In this document: positions 24,155 to 32,896 of the stretch, piece after piece
How the letters are laid out: every line of letters starts with the position of its first letter
Position numbering within the stretch: the first letter of the stretch is position 1
Assembly: GCA_947177485.1 (NCBI GenBank)
Contig: CAMWUR010000024.1
Span: 1 to 33,840, forward strand
Length of the DNA stretch: 33,840 nt
Direction: 5' to 3'
From: an uncultured Helicobacter sp.
GTDB taxonomy: Bacteria; Campylobacterota; Campylobacteria; Campylobacterales; Helicobacteraceae
Position numbers and translations under genes: made by a program
Notes under the pieces: model-generated
Seen by the model: the letters and a program-made list of their open reading frames with translations, nothing else
Databases searched by the model: none
What the model was told of the DNA's origin: nothing

Positions 24155-24829
24155 TTGAGAATCTTTCTGGCTGTGTTTGCATGCATAACGTTATGGGGTT
24201 GTGTGCAGATTCGCGATGAGAAGCTGCCACAAAAGGCGACACAGCTGCCTCAAAACATTTATGAAAGCCTCAAGCTGCCACGCGCACAGAGTTATTATAT
24301 CGACTATGTGCGCATGCGACGTGGATTTGCTGTGTCGTGCCAAGAGCCGCTGTCCATTGTTGAAATCGAACCGCCCGAACTTTCTGTGCCGCTTGCAAAG
24401 ATTCATCGCAATATTGCGCTGAATACGCATAGAGAATCGCTTGATTCCTTGCCCAACGTCTACTGGGCAGAGCCGCTTGAGTTTATGCTCCAAAAGCATT
24501 TTGCTCGCGTTTTGCCACGTGCATGCTATCGCACAACGCGCATTGCGGCAGATGATGTTGACTATCGGTTACTTTCGTTTGTGCATGACTTCAGCATTTT
24601 TGCGGATGCAAACGACAATGGGCTTCGCGGTGTGGTCGATATTGAATTTTGGTTGCTTGCGCCCAAAAGCGGTGAGATTGAGCGTTGGCGCCTTAGCGCT
24701 CAAGAAAATATCGGCGCGCCTTATGATATGCAAGCCGCTGTCGAGAGCCTCAATAAGGCATTTAGCCGTGTCGTCGAATCGAATTTTATGCAGATGGCAA
24801 CGATTTTGCAACCACAAGGTGCGCGATGA
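24155..24829 (+). CDS. ABC-transport auxiliary lipoprotein (PqiC-like)
   Basis: A 224-residue lipoprotein: signal peptide ending LWGC, C16 lipidated. The pattern of the mature part (YYIDYVRMR near 47, the WAEPLEFMLQKHFARVL segment near 105-122, and a C-terminal helix AAVESLNKAFSRVVES) resembles the PqiC/DUF330-type lipoproteins that work with MlaD-like lipid-transport systems. No mla genes are in the window, so the partner would be elsewhere. The start is TTG 24155 after AGAGG. The stop overlaps the pdxA start (ATGA), so it is probably co-transcribed with pdxA and hemE. Confidence 0.6.
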   Translation: MRIFLAVFACITLWGCVQIRDEKLPQKATQLPQNIYESLKLPRAQSYYIDYVRMRRGFAVSCQEPLSIVEIEPPELSVPLAKIHRNIALNTHRESLDSLPNVYWAEPLEFMLQKHFARVLPRACYRTTRIAADDVDYRLLSFVHDFSIFADANDNGLRGVVDIEFWLLAPKSGEIERWRLSAQENIGAPYDMQAAVESLNKAFSRVVESNFMQMATILQPQGAR

Positions 24830-25845
24830 GATTCTATGTGAGCATTGGCGATGTGAATGGCGTTTCTGTCGAGATTGCGTTGCGCTCCTTTGCGCGTTTG
24901 CGCACGCTTGGCATGGACGCAATCTATGGAATCGATTCCACGTTGCTCGATTCCGCGCGCGCTTTGCTCGCCGATTGCGATTTTGCGTGCGCACCATTGC
25001 AACCATGTGCGCTCGCGAATCTGGATTTGCGCGAGGATTTTATGCGCATTTTTCCGCATGCAGCCTCGCTTGGAATCGCGCATGCACTCGCGCCCATTGC
25101 GCCACCTACAATCCGTGCGGGAGAGGTGCGCGCGGATTGCGGATTATATGCGTGCAAAAGTTTCTTGTATGGAATCATGCTTGCCATGCGTGGCGAGGTT
25201 TCTGCGCTGCTCACGCTGCCTGTGCATAAGCGCGCGTGGAGCGAGGCGGGAATCGCCTTTGCGGGACATACGGAGCTTTTGCGTGCGCTGTTTGGTGTTG
25301 AGGTTATCATGGTCTTGGGCTGTGAGGAGATGATGGTCGCGCTCTATACCGACCATATCCCACTACATGCGGTGAGCTCGCGCATTTGCGAGGATTCTGT
25401 CTATGACTTTTTGCTGCGACTTTCCCAAAGCTCACTAACAGATGGCGAAGTCGCCGTGCTTGGGCTCAACCCGCATGCCGGCGATGGTGGCTGCATTGGC
25501 AGCGAAGATTCTATCATCGCCGCTGCGATTGTGCGTGCAAACAGCACCTTAGTGCGCGAGGTTTTTGTGGGTCCGCTTGTGCCTGATGTCGCGTTTGTGC
25601 CCAAAATGCGTGCGCGATTCCAAACCTTTGTGGCAATGTATCATGACCAAGGGCTCGCGCCGCTGAAAGCATTGCATTTTGAACAGAGTGTGCAAATCAG
25701 TTTGGGATTGCCCATTGTGCGTGTGAGCGTCGACCATGGAACGGCATTTGATATTGCATATAAGAACCAGAATCCATCAACAACAAGTTTTATCAATGCC
25801 TTTTTGGTTGCACAACAATTAGTAAAAAAGGAGGATTTGCGATGA
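24826..25845 (+). CDS. pdxA: 4-hydroxythreonine-4-phosphate dehydrogenase (PdxA)
   Basis: A 339-residue enzyme of pyridoxal 5'-phosphate synthesis that oxidises 4-phosphohydroxy-L-threonine with NAD(P). The metal-binding histidines are visible as H177 (TDHIPL), H217 (GLNPHAGD) and H273 (MYHDQG), and the substrate motif VSVDHGTAFDIAY lies near 300-313. The N terminus starts VSIGDVNGVSVEI, matching the family. The partner gene pdxJ, often adjacent in Campylobacterota, is not here. The ATG overlaps the lipoprotein stop, and the stop overlaps the next start (ATGA both times). Confidence 0.93.
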   Translation: MRFYVSIGDVNGVSVEIALRSFARLRTLGMDAIYGIDSTLLDSARALLADCDFACAPLQPCALANLDLREDFMRIFPHAASLGIAHALAPIAPPTIRAGEVRADCGLYACKSFLYGIMLAMRGEVSALLTLPVHKRAWSEAGIAFAGHTELLRALFGVEVIMVLGCEEMMVALYTDHIPLHAVSSRICEDSVYDFLLRLSQSSLTDGEVAVLGLNPHAGDGGCIGSEDSIIAAAIVRANSTLVREVFVGPLVPDVAFVPKMRARFQTFVAMYHDQGLAPLKALHFEQSVQISLGLPIVRVSVDHGTAFDIAYKNQNPSTTSFINAFLVAQQLVKKEDLR

Positions 25846-26468
25846 ATGAAACAGATTCGATTCAAGAATTGCAACAAGAGCTCGCGCAAAAACAAAGCGA
25901 AATCGAACAGCTGCGCGAGCAGATTGCCACATTGCAAGAAAATGAGCGCATTTTGCGCCAGAGGCTAAGCGACACAGAATCGGTTGCATCGGATTTGCGC
26001 AATGTGAGTTCATCGGTCAATGACTTGATGAATCTCTTTATGGATTCACCCAAACGTTTCGAGCAAAACGAGCAGCTGCCGCCATCGAGCGCATTTTTGG
26101 AATCTGTCGAGTTGCAAAACGACAAGGACCTCTTGTTTGGAATCAATATCAAGCAAGAGTTTTTGCAACAGAGCAGCGCGAGCACGATTAAGTATTATCT
26201 TTTTGCTTGCCAATGCACAGTGCGCGAAGAATTTGAGATTGTGAATCTCAAGATTGAAACCAAAGAGCAGCTTGCGCTTGTTGCCGAGGCGTTTGCGCAA
26301 TATGTCCGCCTGACGTCGCTTAGTGAAGGGAATGATTTGCAGGGCATTGTCGAAGCATTGGGTGCAACGATTCTCGAATCGCCCATGCTCAAGTATTATG
26401 GCGATAAAACGGCGCAACGTTATTTCCGTGAATTTGTGCAGGCATATAGTAAAGAACCTGCGAACTAA
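25842..26468 (+). CDS. Coiled-coil protein of unknown function
   Basis: A 208-residue soluble protein with no signal peptide. Residues 5-65 form a clear coiled coil rich in Gln, Glu and Leu (LQQELAQKQSEIEQLREQ). The rest (about 90-208) looks globular, with segments such as STIKYYLFACQCTVREEF and MLKYYGDKTAQRYFREFV. I do not recognise a named family. The start overlaps the pdxA stop, AAGGAGG precedes it, and hemE begins 10 bp after its end, so it is certainly part of this operon. No functional link to cofactor synthesis is evident. Confidence 0.8.
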   Translation: MNETDSIQELQQELAQKQSEIEQLREQIATLQENERILRQRLSDTESVASDLRNVSSSVNDLMNLFMDSPKRFEQNEQLPPSSAFLESVELQNDKDLLFGINIKQEFLQQSSASTIKYYLFACQCTVREEFEIVNLKIETKEQLALVAEAFAQYVRLTSLSEGNDLQGIVEALGATILESPMLKYYGDKTAQRYFREFVQAYSKEPAN

Positions 26469-26477
26469 GGAGAAAGA

Positions 26478-27494
26478 ATGATTTTTATCGATGCATGTTT
26501 TGGGCGCGCCACCTCGCACACGCCCGTTTGGTTCATGCGCCAAGCGGGGCGCTATCTGTCCGAATATCGTGCCACGCGTGCACGCGCAAAGGATTTTTTG
26601 GGTCTTTGCAAGAATCCCGAGCTTGCCTGTGAGGTGACGTTGCAGCCCATCGACATCTTAGACGTCGATGCAGCGATTTTGTTTAGTGATATTCTCGTGA
26701 TTCCGCTTGAGATGGGGCTTGGGCTCGGGTTTTATGAGGGCGAGGGTCCGCGCTTTGCGCAAACCGTGCGTTCCGAATCTGACTTGTCGCATCTGCAACC
26801 GCAGGCTTTTACACGTACAAACTATGTCTATGAGACGCTCGCAAAAACGCGCGCAAAATTGCCGCAAGACAAGGCATTGATTGGCTTTTGTGGTGCACCT
26901 TGGACGCTTGCAACATATATGATTGAGGGCGAGAGTAGCAAGCAGTTTGCGCATAGCAAACACATGCTCTATGCGAATCCGAGCACACTCAAGAAGCTGC
27001 TCGCAATCCTTTGTGAAGAACTCAAAAACTATTTGAGCATGCAAGCAAGCGCGGGCGCAAATGCCCTCATGATTTTTGATTCATGGGCTGGTGCGCTTGC
27101 TCCTGCGGCATATCTCGAATTTGGTTGGCAGCCGATTTGCGAGATTGCCGATTTCTTGCGCGCAAAGCACCCCGAGATTCCGCTCATTGTTTTTCCAAAA
27201 GGTGTCGGCGCGTTCCTCGAAATGCTCACGGGGAATTTCGCCGTGCTTGGAATTGATTGGGGTATTCCTATGGCAAAGGCGCGGAAACTTGTGGGCGAAC
27301 GTTTCGTGTTGCAGGGTAATCTCGAGCCCGCGACACTCTATGACGCAAACGCAATGGAGCAGGGCGCGCACGAGATTCTGCGCGCGATGAATGGGCAGCC
27401 TTTCATCTTCAATCTTGGACATGGAATGTTGCCCGATTTGCCGCGCGAGAATGCACAAAAGCTTGTCGAGATTGTACACAAAGGGCTTGCGTGA
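26478..27494 (+). CDS. hemE: Uroporphyrinogen decarboxylase (HemE)
   Basis: A 338-residue enzyme that decarboxylates uroporphyrinogen III to coproporphyrinogen III in haem synthesis. PVWFMRQAGRYLSEYR (about 15-30) is the N-terminal signature with the substrate-binding arginines, FSDILVIPLEMGLGL (about 74-88) holds the catalytic aspartate region, and GFCGAPWTLATYMIEG is the second signature. NLGHGMLP near the C terminus is also typical. Length is normal. AAGGAGAAAG precedes ATG 26478. Its TGA overlaps the GTG start of dctQ. Confidence 0.96.
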   Translation: MIFIDACFGRATSHTPVWFMRQAGRYLSEYRATRARAKDFLGLCKNPELACEVTLQPIDILDVDAAILFSDILVIPLEMGLGLGFYEGEGPRFAQTVRSESDLSHLQPQAFTRTNYVYETLAKTRAKLPQDKALIGFCGAPWTLATYMIEGESSKQFAHSKHMLYANPSTLKKLLAILCEELKNYLSMQASAGANALMIFDSWAGALAPAAYLEFGWQPICEIADFLRAKHPEIPLIVFPKGVGAFLEMLTGNFAVLGIDWGIPMAKARKLVGERFVLQGNLEPATLYDANAMEQGAHEILRAMNGQPFIFNLGHGMLPDLPRENAQKLVEIVHKGLA

Positions 27495-28054
27495 AAAATG
27501 AGCAAAGGAATCGGCGCGACCCGCTTTTGCATGGCGCGCATGTGCTCGATGGCTTCACAAACTTTGCCGGTTTGCTCTCTGCGTCATTGTTTGTCGTGCT
27601 GATTTTGCTTGTGTTGTATCACATCGGCTTGCGTCTGTGTGGGCTTTCGTCTATCGCGCTTTTCGAGCTACAATGGCATGTTTTTGCGACAGGATTCTTG
27701 CTCGCAATCCCCTATACTTTGCAACATGATAAACATGTGCGACTCGATGTTCTCTGCCAGCATTATAGCCCAAAGCAGATGCATTGCCTCAAGATTGTGA
27801 GCAATCTCTGCTTTGTGATGCCCTTCAGCCTGCTGATTTTGCATTATGGCAGCGATTTTGTGATGATGAGCTACCAACAAAACGAGGTTTCTGATAGCGG
27901 CGGGCTCACGCACCGTTACCTCATCAAGGCGGTCCCTCTGCTCGCGTTTTGCCTCTTATTCATGCAGGCATATTCCGAAATTTTAAAAAGTATTGCATTT
28001 CTCAAAAACGATTCAAAAACCCATAGCGATAAACAAAATAAAGAGTCCCAATGA
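27491..28054 (+). CDS. dctQ: TRAP transporter small membrane subunit (DctQ-like)
   Basis: A 187-residue protein with four predicted membrane helices (about 25-50, 65-85, 105-125, 147-168) and the family-like segment ATGFLLAIPYTLQHDKHVRLDVL between helices 2 and 3. It pairs with the large subunit DctM to form a sodium-driven uptake system for carboxylates or sugar acids. The start is GTG 27491, overlapping the hemE stop. The stop overlaps the dctM start (ATGA). No gene for the periplasmic receptor DctP is in the window, so the substrate is unknown. Confidence 0.85.
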   Translation: MKNEQRNRRDPLLHGAHVLDGFTNFAGLLSASLFVVLILLVLYHIGLRLCGLSSIALFELQWHVFATGFLLAIPYTLQHDKHVRLDVLCQHYSPKQMHCLKIVSNLCFVMPFSLLILHYGSDFVMMSYQQNEVSDSGGLTHRYLIKAVPLLAFCLLFMQAYSEILKSIAFLKNDSKTHSDKQNKESQ

Positions 28055-29331
28055 TTCTGTCTTTCATGCTATTTGCTATCGCATTTGCGTTTTTGTTTGT
28101 CGGCGTGCCTGTCGCGTTTGCGTTTGGCGGCGCGGCATTTTTGGTTGCGTGGTTTGCGCCCGAAATTGGAATCGACATCTTTGCGCTGCTGCCTGCGCGA
28201 ATCTATGGCATTATGACAAACACGACACTCATGGCGATGCCACTGTTCATCTTTATGGGCTTGGTACTCGAAAAAAGCGGAATTGCCGAGCGATTGCTTG
28301 GCAACATCAGTCAGCTTTTCGGGTTTTTGCGCGGCGGAATGGCGCTTGGCGTGGTGTTTGTCGGTGTTTTGCTCGCAGCAAGCACGGGTGTTGTGGGCGC
28401 GAGTGTCGTAATGATGGGTGTGATTGCGATTCCGTCTATGCTCTCTGCGCGCTATGCGCCAAGCTTTGCGAGCGGCGTTGTAACGGCGAGCGGCACGTTA
28501 GGGCAAATCATTCCGCCGAGTATCGTACTGATTTTGCTTGGCGATGTGTTGCAAATCTCGGTGGGTGATTTGTTTGCCGCTGCGCTGCTGCCTAGCGCAA
28601 TTTTGGTCGGGCTCTATCTCGCCTATATCCTCGCAATCGCGTTTTTGCGCCCCGATGTTGCGCCCGCAACAAAAAGCAATGCGAATCTACGCGTTTTGGC
28701 GCTCGATACGTTCAAATATTCCCTGCCTCCTGTCGCGCTCATCTCCGTTGTGCTTGGTGGAATCCTCGCTGGACTCGCGACTCCAAGCGAGGCTAGCGCA
28801 CTTGGTGCGGCTGGGGCTGTGCTGCTCACGATTTTGTTGCGTAGTTTTTCATTGTCGCTCTTGCGCTATGCGGCGCTGCAAACGGTGCTATTTTCGGGGC
28901 TCATCTTCGCGATTCTTATCGGTGCTTCGGCATTTACGCTTGTGTTCAACGAAACAGAGGGCGGGGATTTGATTTTTGCGCTCTTTGAACAAAGCGAGAA
29001 TCGATGGACATTTATCCTTGTGGCAATGTTGATTGTGTTTGTGCTCGGGTTTTTGATTGATTTCATCGAGATTTGTTTTATTGTTGTGCCGCTGTTTGTA
29101 CCACTGATAGCACATTTTGAGATAGACGCGCTGTGGTTTGCGATTCTGCTTGCACTCAACTTGCAGACATCATTTCTGACGCCGCCTTTTGGATTTGCGC
29201 TGTTTTATCTCAAGGGTGCAATGGGCAATACCCTGCGCACGCTTGAGATTTACAAAGGCGCTGTGCCGTTTATTGTTTTGCAGCTCGTGTTGCTCGCGCT
29301 CTTGCTGCTTTTTCCACAGATTGTGATATGA
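28051..29331 (+). CDS. dctM: TRAP transporter large membrane subunit (DctM-like)
   Basis: A 426-residue, very hydrophobic protein with about 12 membrane helices. Family features include VPVAFAFGGAAFL near the start, TNTTLMAMPLFIFMG (about 57-71), ASGTLGQIIPPSIVLILLG (about 146-164), and SFLTPPFGFALFYLKG near the end. It is the sodium-coupled channel component of a TRAP transporter and works with DctQ. It is the last gene of the operon starting at 24155 and ends 22 bp before the convergent aspA end. I see no strong terminator in that gap. Confidence 0.9.
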   Translation: MILSFMLFAIAFAFLFVGVPVAFAFGGAAFLVAWFAPEIGIDIFALLPARIYGIMTNTTLMAMPLFIFMGLVLEKSGIAERLLGNISQLFGFLRGGMALGVVFVGVLLAASTGVVGASVVMMGVIAIPSMLSARYAPSFASGVVTASGTLGQIIPPSIVLILLGDVLQISVGDLFAAALLPSAILVGLYLAYILAIAFLRPDVAPATKSNANLRVLALDTFKYSLPPVALISVVLGGILAGLATPSEASALGAAGAVLLTILLRSFSLSLLRYAALQTVLFSGLIFAILIGASAFTLVFNETEGGDLIFALFEQSENRWTFILVAMLIVFVLGFLIDFIEICFIVVPLFVPLIAHFEIDALWFAILLALNLQTSFLTPPFGFALFYLKGAMGNTLRTLEIYKGAVPFIVLQLVLLALLLLFPQIVI

Positions 29332-29352
29332 GCAGCCGGCGCGGGAAGCAAC

Positions 29353-30762
29353 CTAGAATTTGATTTTCTCACGTGGAGCGATGAGGCTTTCGGGTTCGAG
29401 AATCTTCTCGACTTGTTCGGCAGTGAGCAATCCTTTTTCGACAACCAAATCTCCGACTTTGAGATTTTTCTCGAGCGCCTCTTTGGCGATTGCTGTGGAG
29501 TTTGCATAGCCGATATACGGATTAAGTGCCGTTACAAGCCCAATGCTCTTGAGGACATATTCGCGGCATGTTTGTTTGTTTGCTTCGATTCCATTGATAC
29601 AAAGCGTTACAAATGTGTGCAACGCGTTTTTGAGCATATCAAGCGACTTGAAAAGCGTGTAAGCTGCCACAGGCTCGAAGACATTGAGCTGCAATTGTCC
29701 CGCTTCGGCAGCAAGCACAACGCAGCCATCTTGCCCGATGATATAATAGCACACTTGCCCGACAACTTCGGGAATGACGGGATTGACTTTGCCCGGCATG
29801 ATGGAGCTGCCCGGTTGCATTGCAGGGAGTTTGATTTCAGCGATTCCATCGCGAGGACCAGAACTCAAAAGCCGCAAATCGTTGCAGATTTTGGCGATTT
29901 TGGTTGCCGAGATTTTGAGTGCTGATGAGGTGATGAGATAGGCGCTTTGGTCGGGTGTTGCTTTGATAAGATTCTCTGAAATTTCATACTCATTGCCCGT
30001 TACTTCGCGCAAGGCTTTTTTAATCTCGCGTGTGTAGTTCGGGTGGGAGTTGATGCCTGTGCCGATGGCTGTCGCGCCCATATTAACTTCAAGGCATGCG
30101 ACTTGTGCGGTTTTAAGATATTTGATGTCATCGCGCACGCTCGCAGCAAAGCCGCCAAACTCTTGCCCCAAAGTCATCGGCACAGCGTCTTGGAGCTGTG
30201 TGCGCCCCATTTTAATCACATCTTCGAACTCTTGCGCCTTGCGCTCAAATGCGTTTGCGAGCTCTTCGTATGAAGCGAGCAGTTTTTCAATTTTATTGTA
30301 GAGTGTGATATGGATTGCTGTGGGGTAGGCATCGTTTGTCGATTGCGAGAGGTTGATATGGTTGTTGGGGTGGCAATATTGATATTCTCCCTTTTTGTGC
30401 CCCAATTTTTCAAGCGCGACATTCGCGATGACTTCATTTGCGTTCATATTTGTCGATGTTCCTGCGCCGCCTTGGAACATATCCACGACAAAATGGTCAT
30501 TGTATTTGCCATTATAGACATCATCGCATGCTGCATAGATAGCATCGGCGATTTTGGAATCCAAAAGCCCAAGCCGAGCGTTTGCAAGCGCAGCAGCCTT
30601 TTTGACTTGCGCAAAAGATTTGATAAAATCAGGATAGACGCGAAGTGTCGTGCCGCTGATTTGAAAATTTTCCTTTGCACGTGCTGTCTGTACACCATAA
30701 TAAAACTCATTGCTAATTTCTTTGTCGCCAATGAGGTCATGTTCGATTCGGGTGTCTGCCAT
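29353..30762 (-). CDS. aspA: Aspartate ammonia-lyase (AspA)
   Basis: A 469-residue enzyme that deaminates aspartate to fumarate. GSSIMPGKVNP (318-328) is the fumarase/aspartase signature with the catalytic serine loop, and GTSTNMNANE (101-110) and TNDAYPTA bind substrate. GSSIMPGKVNP is shared with fumarase and argininosuccinate lyase, but overall sequence and length fit aspartase. In microaerobes this links amino-acid use to fumarate respiration and the C4 pathway. AAGGAGACACA precedes the ATG. A dyad near the predicted transcription start may bind a regulator. Confidence 0.94.
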   Translation of the reverse strand: MADTRIEHDLIGDKEISNEFYYGVQTARAKENFQISGTTLRVYPDFIKSFAQVKKAAALANARLGLLDSKIADAIYAACDDVYNGKYNDHFVVDMFQGGAGTSTNMNANEVIANVALEKLGHKKGEYQYCHPNNHINLSQSTNDAYPTAIHITLYNKIEKLLASYEELANAFERKAQEFEDVIKMGRTQLQDAVPMTLGQEFGGFAASVRDDIKYLKTAQVACLEVNMGATAIGTGINSHPNYTREIKKALREVTGNEYEISENLIKATPDQSAYLITSSALKISATKIAKICNDLRLLSSGPRDGIAEIKLPAMQPGSSIMPGKVNPVIPEVVGQVCYYIIGQDGCVVLAAEAGQLQLNVFEPVAAYTLFKSLDMLKNALHTFVTLCINGIEANKQTCREYVLKSIGLVTALNPYIGYANSTAIAKEALEKNLKVGDLVVEKGLLTAEQVEKILEPESLIAPREKIKF

Positions 30763-30796
30763 TGTGTCTCCTTAGTTTTAACTGAAATTTTTACGC

Positions 30797-30816
30797 TTGC
30801 TGATTTGTTTCAGCAA
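30797..30816. promoter_or_regulatory. Perfect dyad at the aspA transcription start
   Basis: TTGCTGA-N6-TCAGCAA lies just downstream of the aspA -10 box (30824-30829), covering the predicted +1 near 30817. Half-sites spaced by N6 are typical of Crp-family operators. It could alternatively be a hairpin in the aspA leader. Confidence 0.5.
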
Positions 30817-30823
30817 ACAAGAC

Positions 30824-30829
30824 ATTATA
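30824..30829 (-). promoter_or_regulatory. Extended -10 promoter of aspA
   Basis: TGC-TATAAT on the minus strand, with a predicted start near 30817 and a ~55-nt leader. Confidence 0.65.
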
Positions 30830-30883
30830 GCAAAAATGTTCATTTTTTGAAATCCCCCCTTGAAAAAAATACAAAAATTACGA

Positions 30884-30889
30884 TATAGT
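30884..30889 (+). promoter_or_regulatory. -10 box of the EF-hand protein gene
   Basis: TATAGT, with a possible -35 TTGAAA 18 bp upstream (30860-30865). The start near 30896 leaves a ~50-nt leader ending in AAGGAGAGACAACC before ATG 30947. Confidence 0.45.
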
Positions 30890-30946
30890 TATTGTAACAA
30901 TCTCTGAAGGACCAGAGGATTCAAATTCATCTAAGGAGAGACAACC

Positions 30947-32629
30947 ATGGACGGTTTAGTTTCATCATTTCAATTCAGCTCCAGTCGTTTCACCACGAGC
31001 CTCTATGACAAGGGCGAAAACGACAAAACCACAACAACCACTACAACCACAACCACGCAAACAGCGGGCACAGCAGCAAACGCCGTGAGCGAACGTGACG
31101 CAAATGGCGGCAATCAGGGCGGAGGCAATGGCGGCAATGGCGGAATCGCCACAGCGATTCAAACAAACGGCGTGCAATTTGGCTCGGTGCTTGGCAATGC
31201 AGTCGCTCAAGAAGCGATTGTGAATCGCGCGCTCGAGCTCGTGCAGAGTGTGCGCGAAACAATGTTTGGAGAATTGACCCAAGCGCTTGGATTTTCGAAT
31301 GATATTATTAATAAGGTTAGCGAAAATCAGGCATTTATTGAAGCGCTCAATGGGAACGAATTTGCGATGAGCGGATTTACGCTCGAGTTTAGCACAACGC
31401 TTGTGAGCGGCGCGCAATCGCAGTCTGTGAATGTGAGCGTTTCGCTTTCGCAAAGCTTCCTCACAAACAATTTCGACAGCAAGCAGCTTTCGACATATAC
31501 AGCGTTGCGCAATATGGTCTTGCTCACAGGCGAAAATCCACAGATTGACACACTCGACAGTTGGATTCGCAAGGCATACGATGCGTATGGCAGTAGCTCG
31601 AGCAACAGCACATCGATTTCATCTCTCACACGTGTTGAGTTCAGCAGCATTAGCCTCCAAACGCTCTCAAATGCCAATAGCACCAATGTGAACGTGAGCC
31701 TTTCGACAACGTCGGTGAATACGAGCATTGTGCGATGGCAAGGCAATGATTCTGTCAATCTCATTGACCCGCTCATCATCGACCTTGGCGGCGATGGTGT
31801 TGAGCTTAGTGATGACACTTTCAGCTTCGACCTTGACGCCGATGGTGAAAGCGACCAAATCTCTCGCCCCAAAGGCAACAGCGGATTCCTCGCACTCGAT
31901 AAAAACGGCGATGGAATCATCAATGATGGCACAGAGCTTTTTGGCACACAAAATGGCGATGGATTCAAAGATTTAGCGCGCTATGATAGCAACGGCGATG
32001 GCAAGATTGATAAAGACGACCCAATTTATGACAAACTCCGAATCTGGAAGCCGGGCGCAAACGGCGACCAAGGCGAGCTCATCGGGCTTGGCGAAGTCGG
32101 AATCGGCGCGATTTATCTTGATGCAAAAAATAATGAGCAGCTTATGCAAAGCACAAACGGCGAGACGCTTGGTGTGCAACGCAAAAGCGCCGCCTATCAG
32201 CGCACTGATGGCAGTGAAGGACAGATTTATCATGTCGACCTTGCGAAACGTGATGAGCAAGCGACCGTGAGCAAAGACGTTGGAATCGCTGCGTATCATA
32301 AATCACAAAACGACCTCGACCTCTTGCGCACACTTGTTGGCAACACCAAAAACGAGGAAACAAGCGCAAATAACACAGGCAATCTTGAAAGTATCACCCA
32401 ACTCACGCCTGCCGAGATTCGCCAGCAAATCGAAGAGATTAAGCAGGGCAATGTGAGCGAAGAGAATCTCGCGCTTGTGCAGCTTGACGCGTTGCTTGGC
32501 AAAGCGAAAAACAACAACGGACTGACCGCGATTCTCAACCGCGTGGCGTTTGATGGCAACCTTTCATCGGTGAATGACCAATTCTTCAATTATCAAGCGC
32601 TTGTCAATGCACAACGGCTCTTGGCATAG
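30947..32629 (+). CDS. Large EF-hand/RTX-type calcium-binding protein
   Basis: A 560-residue protein without a Sec signal. The N terminus is Ser/Thr-rich, followed by ten threonines (28-37) and a Gly/Asn-rich linker (52-66). A helical part (75-215) and a Ser/Asn-rich stretch (215-262) precede a calcium-binding core. The core shows PLIIDLGGDGVEL (275-287), DLDADGESD (295-303), DKNGDGIINDGTELFG (318-333), RYDSNGDGKIDKDD (345-358), and LRIWKPGANGDQGEL (364-378). This module is found in secreted RTX and haemolysin-like proteins of several phyla. Secretion by a type I or flagellar route is possible but no exporter is adjacent. The C-terminal ~170 residues are polar and helical. It may be a surface or secreted protein; function unknown. 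Confidence 0.8.
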   Translation: MDGLVSSFQFSSSRFTTSLYDKGENDKTTTTTTTTTTQTAGTAANAVSERDANGGNQGGGNGGNGGIATAIQTNGVQFGSVLGNAVAQEAIVNRALELVQSVRETMFGELTQALGFSNDIINKVSENQAFIEALNGNEFAMSGFTLEFSTTLVSGAQSQSVNVSVSLSQSFLTNNFDSKQLSTYTALRNMVLLTGENPQIDTLDSWIRKAYDAYGSSSSNSTSISSLTRVEFSSISLQTLSNANSTNVNVSLSTTSVNTSIVRWQGNDSVNLIDPLIIDLGGDGVELSDDTFSFDLDADGESDQISRPKGNSGFLALDKNGDGIINDGTELFGTQNGDGFKDLARYDSNGDGKIDKDDPIYDKLRIWKPGANGDQGELIGLGEVGIGAIYLDAKNNEQLMQSTNGETLGVQRKSAAYQRTDGSEGQIYHVDLAKRDEQATVSKDVGIAAYHKSQNDLDLLRTLVGNTKNEETSANNTGNLESITQLTPAEIRQQIEEIKQGNVSEENLALVQLDALLGKAKNNNGLTAILNRVAFDGNLSSVNDQFFNYQALVNAQRLLA

Positions 32630-32637
32630 ATTTTGTG

Positions 32638-32672
32638 TTGCGAGATTCTAGGCAGCTGCTTGAATCTTGCAA
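32638..32672. terminator. Bidirectional terminator-like hairpin
   Basis: TTGCGAGATTC (32638-32648) and GAATCTTGCAA (32662-32672) pair at 10 of 11 positions around a 13-nt loop that contains GCAGCTGC. It sits between the convergent ends of the EF-hand gene (32629) and the 73-residue gene (stop 32675-32677). Confidence 0.6.
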
Positions 32673-32674
32673 TG

Positions 32675-32896
32675 CTACCGATGAGTTGGCTCAAGTCCGC
32701 TAGCACGGCTCGCAAACATTTGAGCTTGCTGCGGGGCTAGATCCGCAAAATCTTGAAGCTTTTCTTGCAGGATTGTGGCAAATGGGACAGATTCTTCTTT
32801 TTCTGTCTCTGCCTGCTGGTAGTGTCTTTGCGTGATATGCGCATATTGCGAAACGGAATTGTTGGAAAGCAAGCTATCGGCAAAAGAAAGATTCAT
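32675..32896 (-). CDS. 73-residue protein of unknown function
   Basis: The frame starts at ATG 32896 with AAGGAAAA upstream; an open stretch to 32932 lacks a ribosome-binding site. The protein is soluble, polar and helical (ESVPFATILQEKLQDFADL), with no signal peptide or cysteine. It converges with the EF-hand gene, and the regulator gene ends about 94 bp upstream on the same strand. I recognise no family. Its small size and Ser/Asn-rich start resemble the N termini of exported flagellar or EF-hand proteins, but this is weak. Confidence 0.6.
   Translation of the reverse strand: MNLSFADSLLSNNSVSQYAHITQRHYQQAETEKEESVPFATILQEKLQDFADLAPQQAQMFASRASGLEPTHR

Noticed and set aside
31030-31058. Simple-sequence repeat coding for ten threonines
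   Set aside because: Codons alternate among ACC, ACA, ACT and ACG, so it is not a slippage-prone tract for phase variation.
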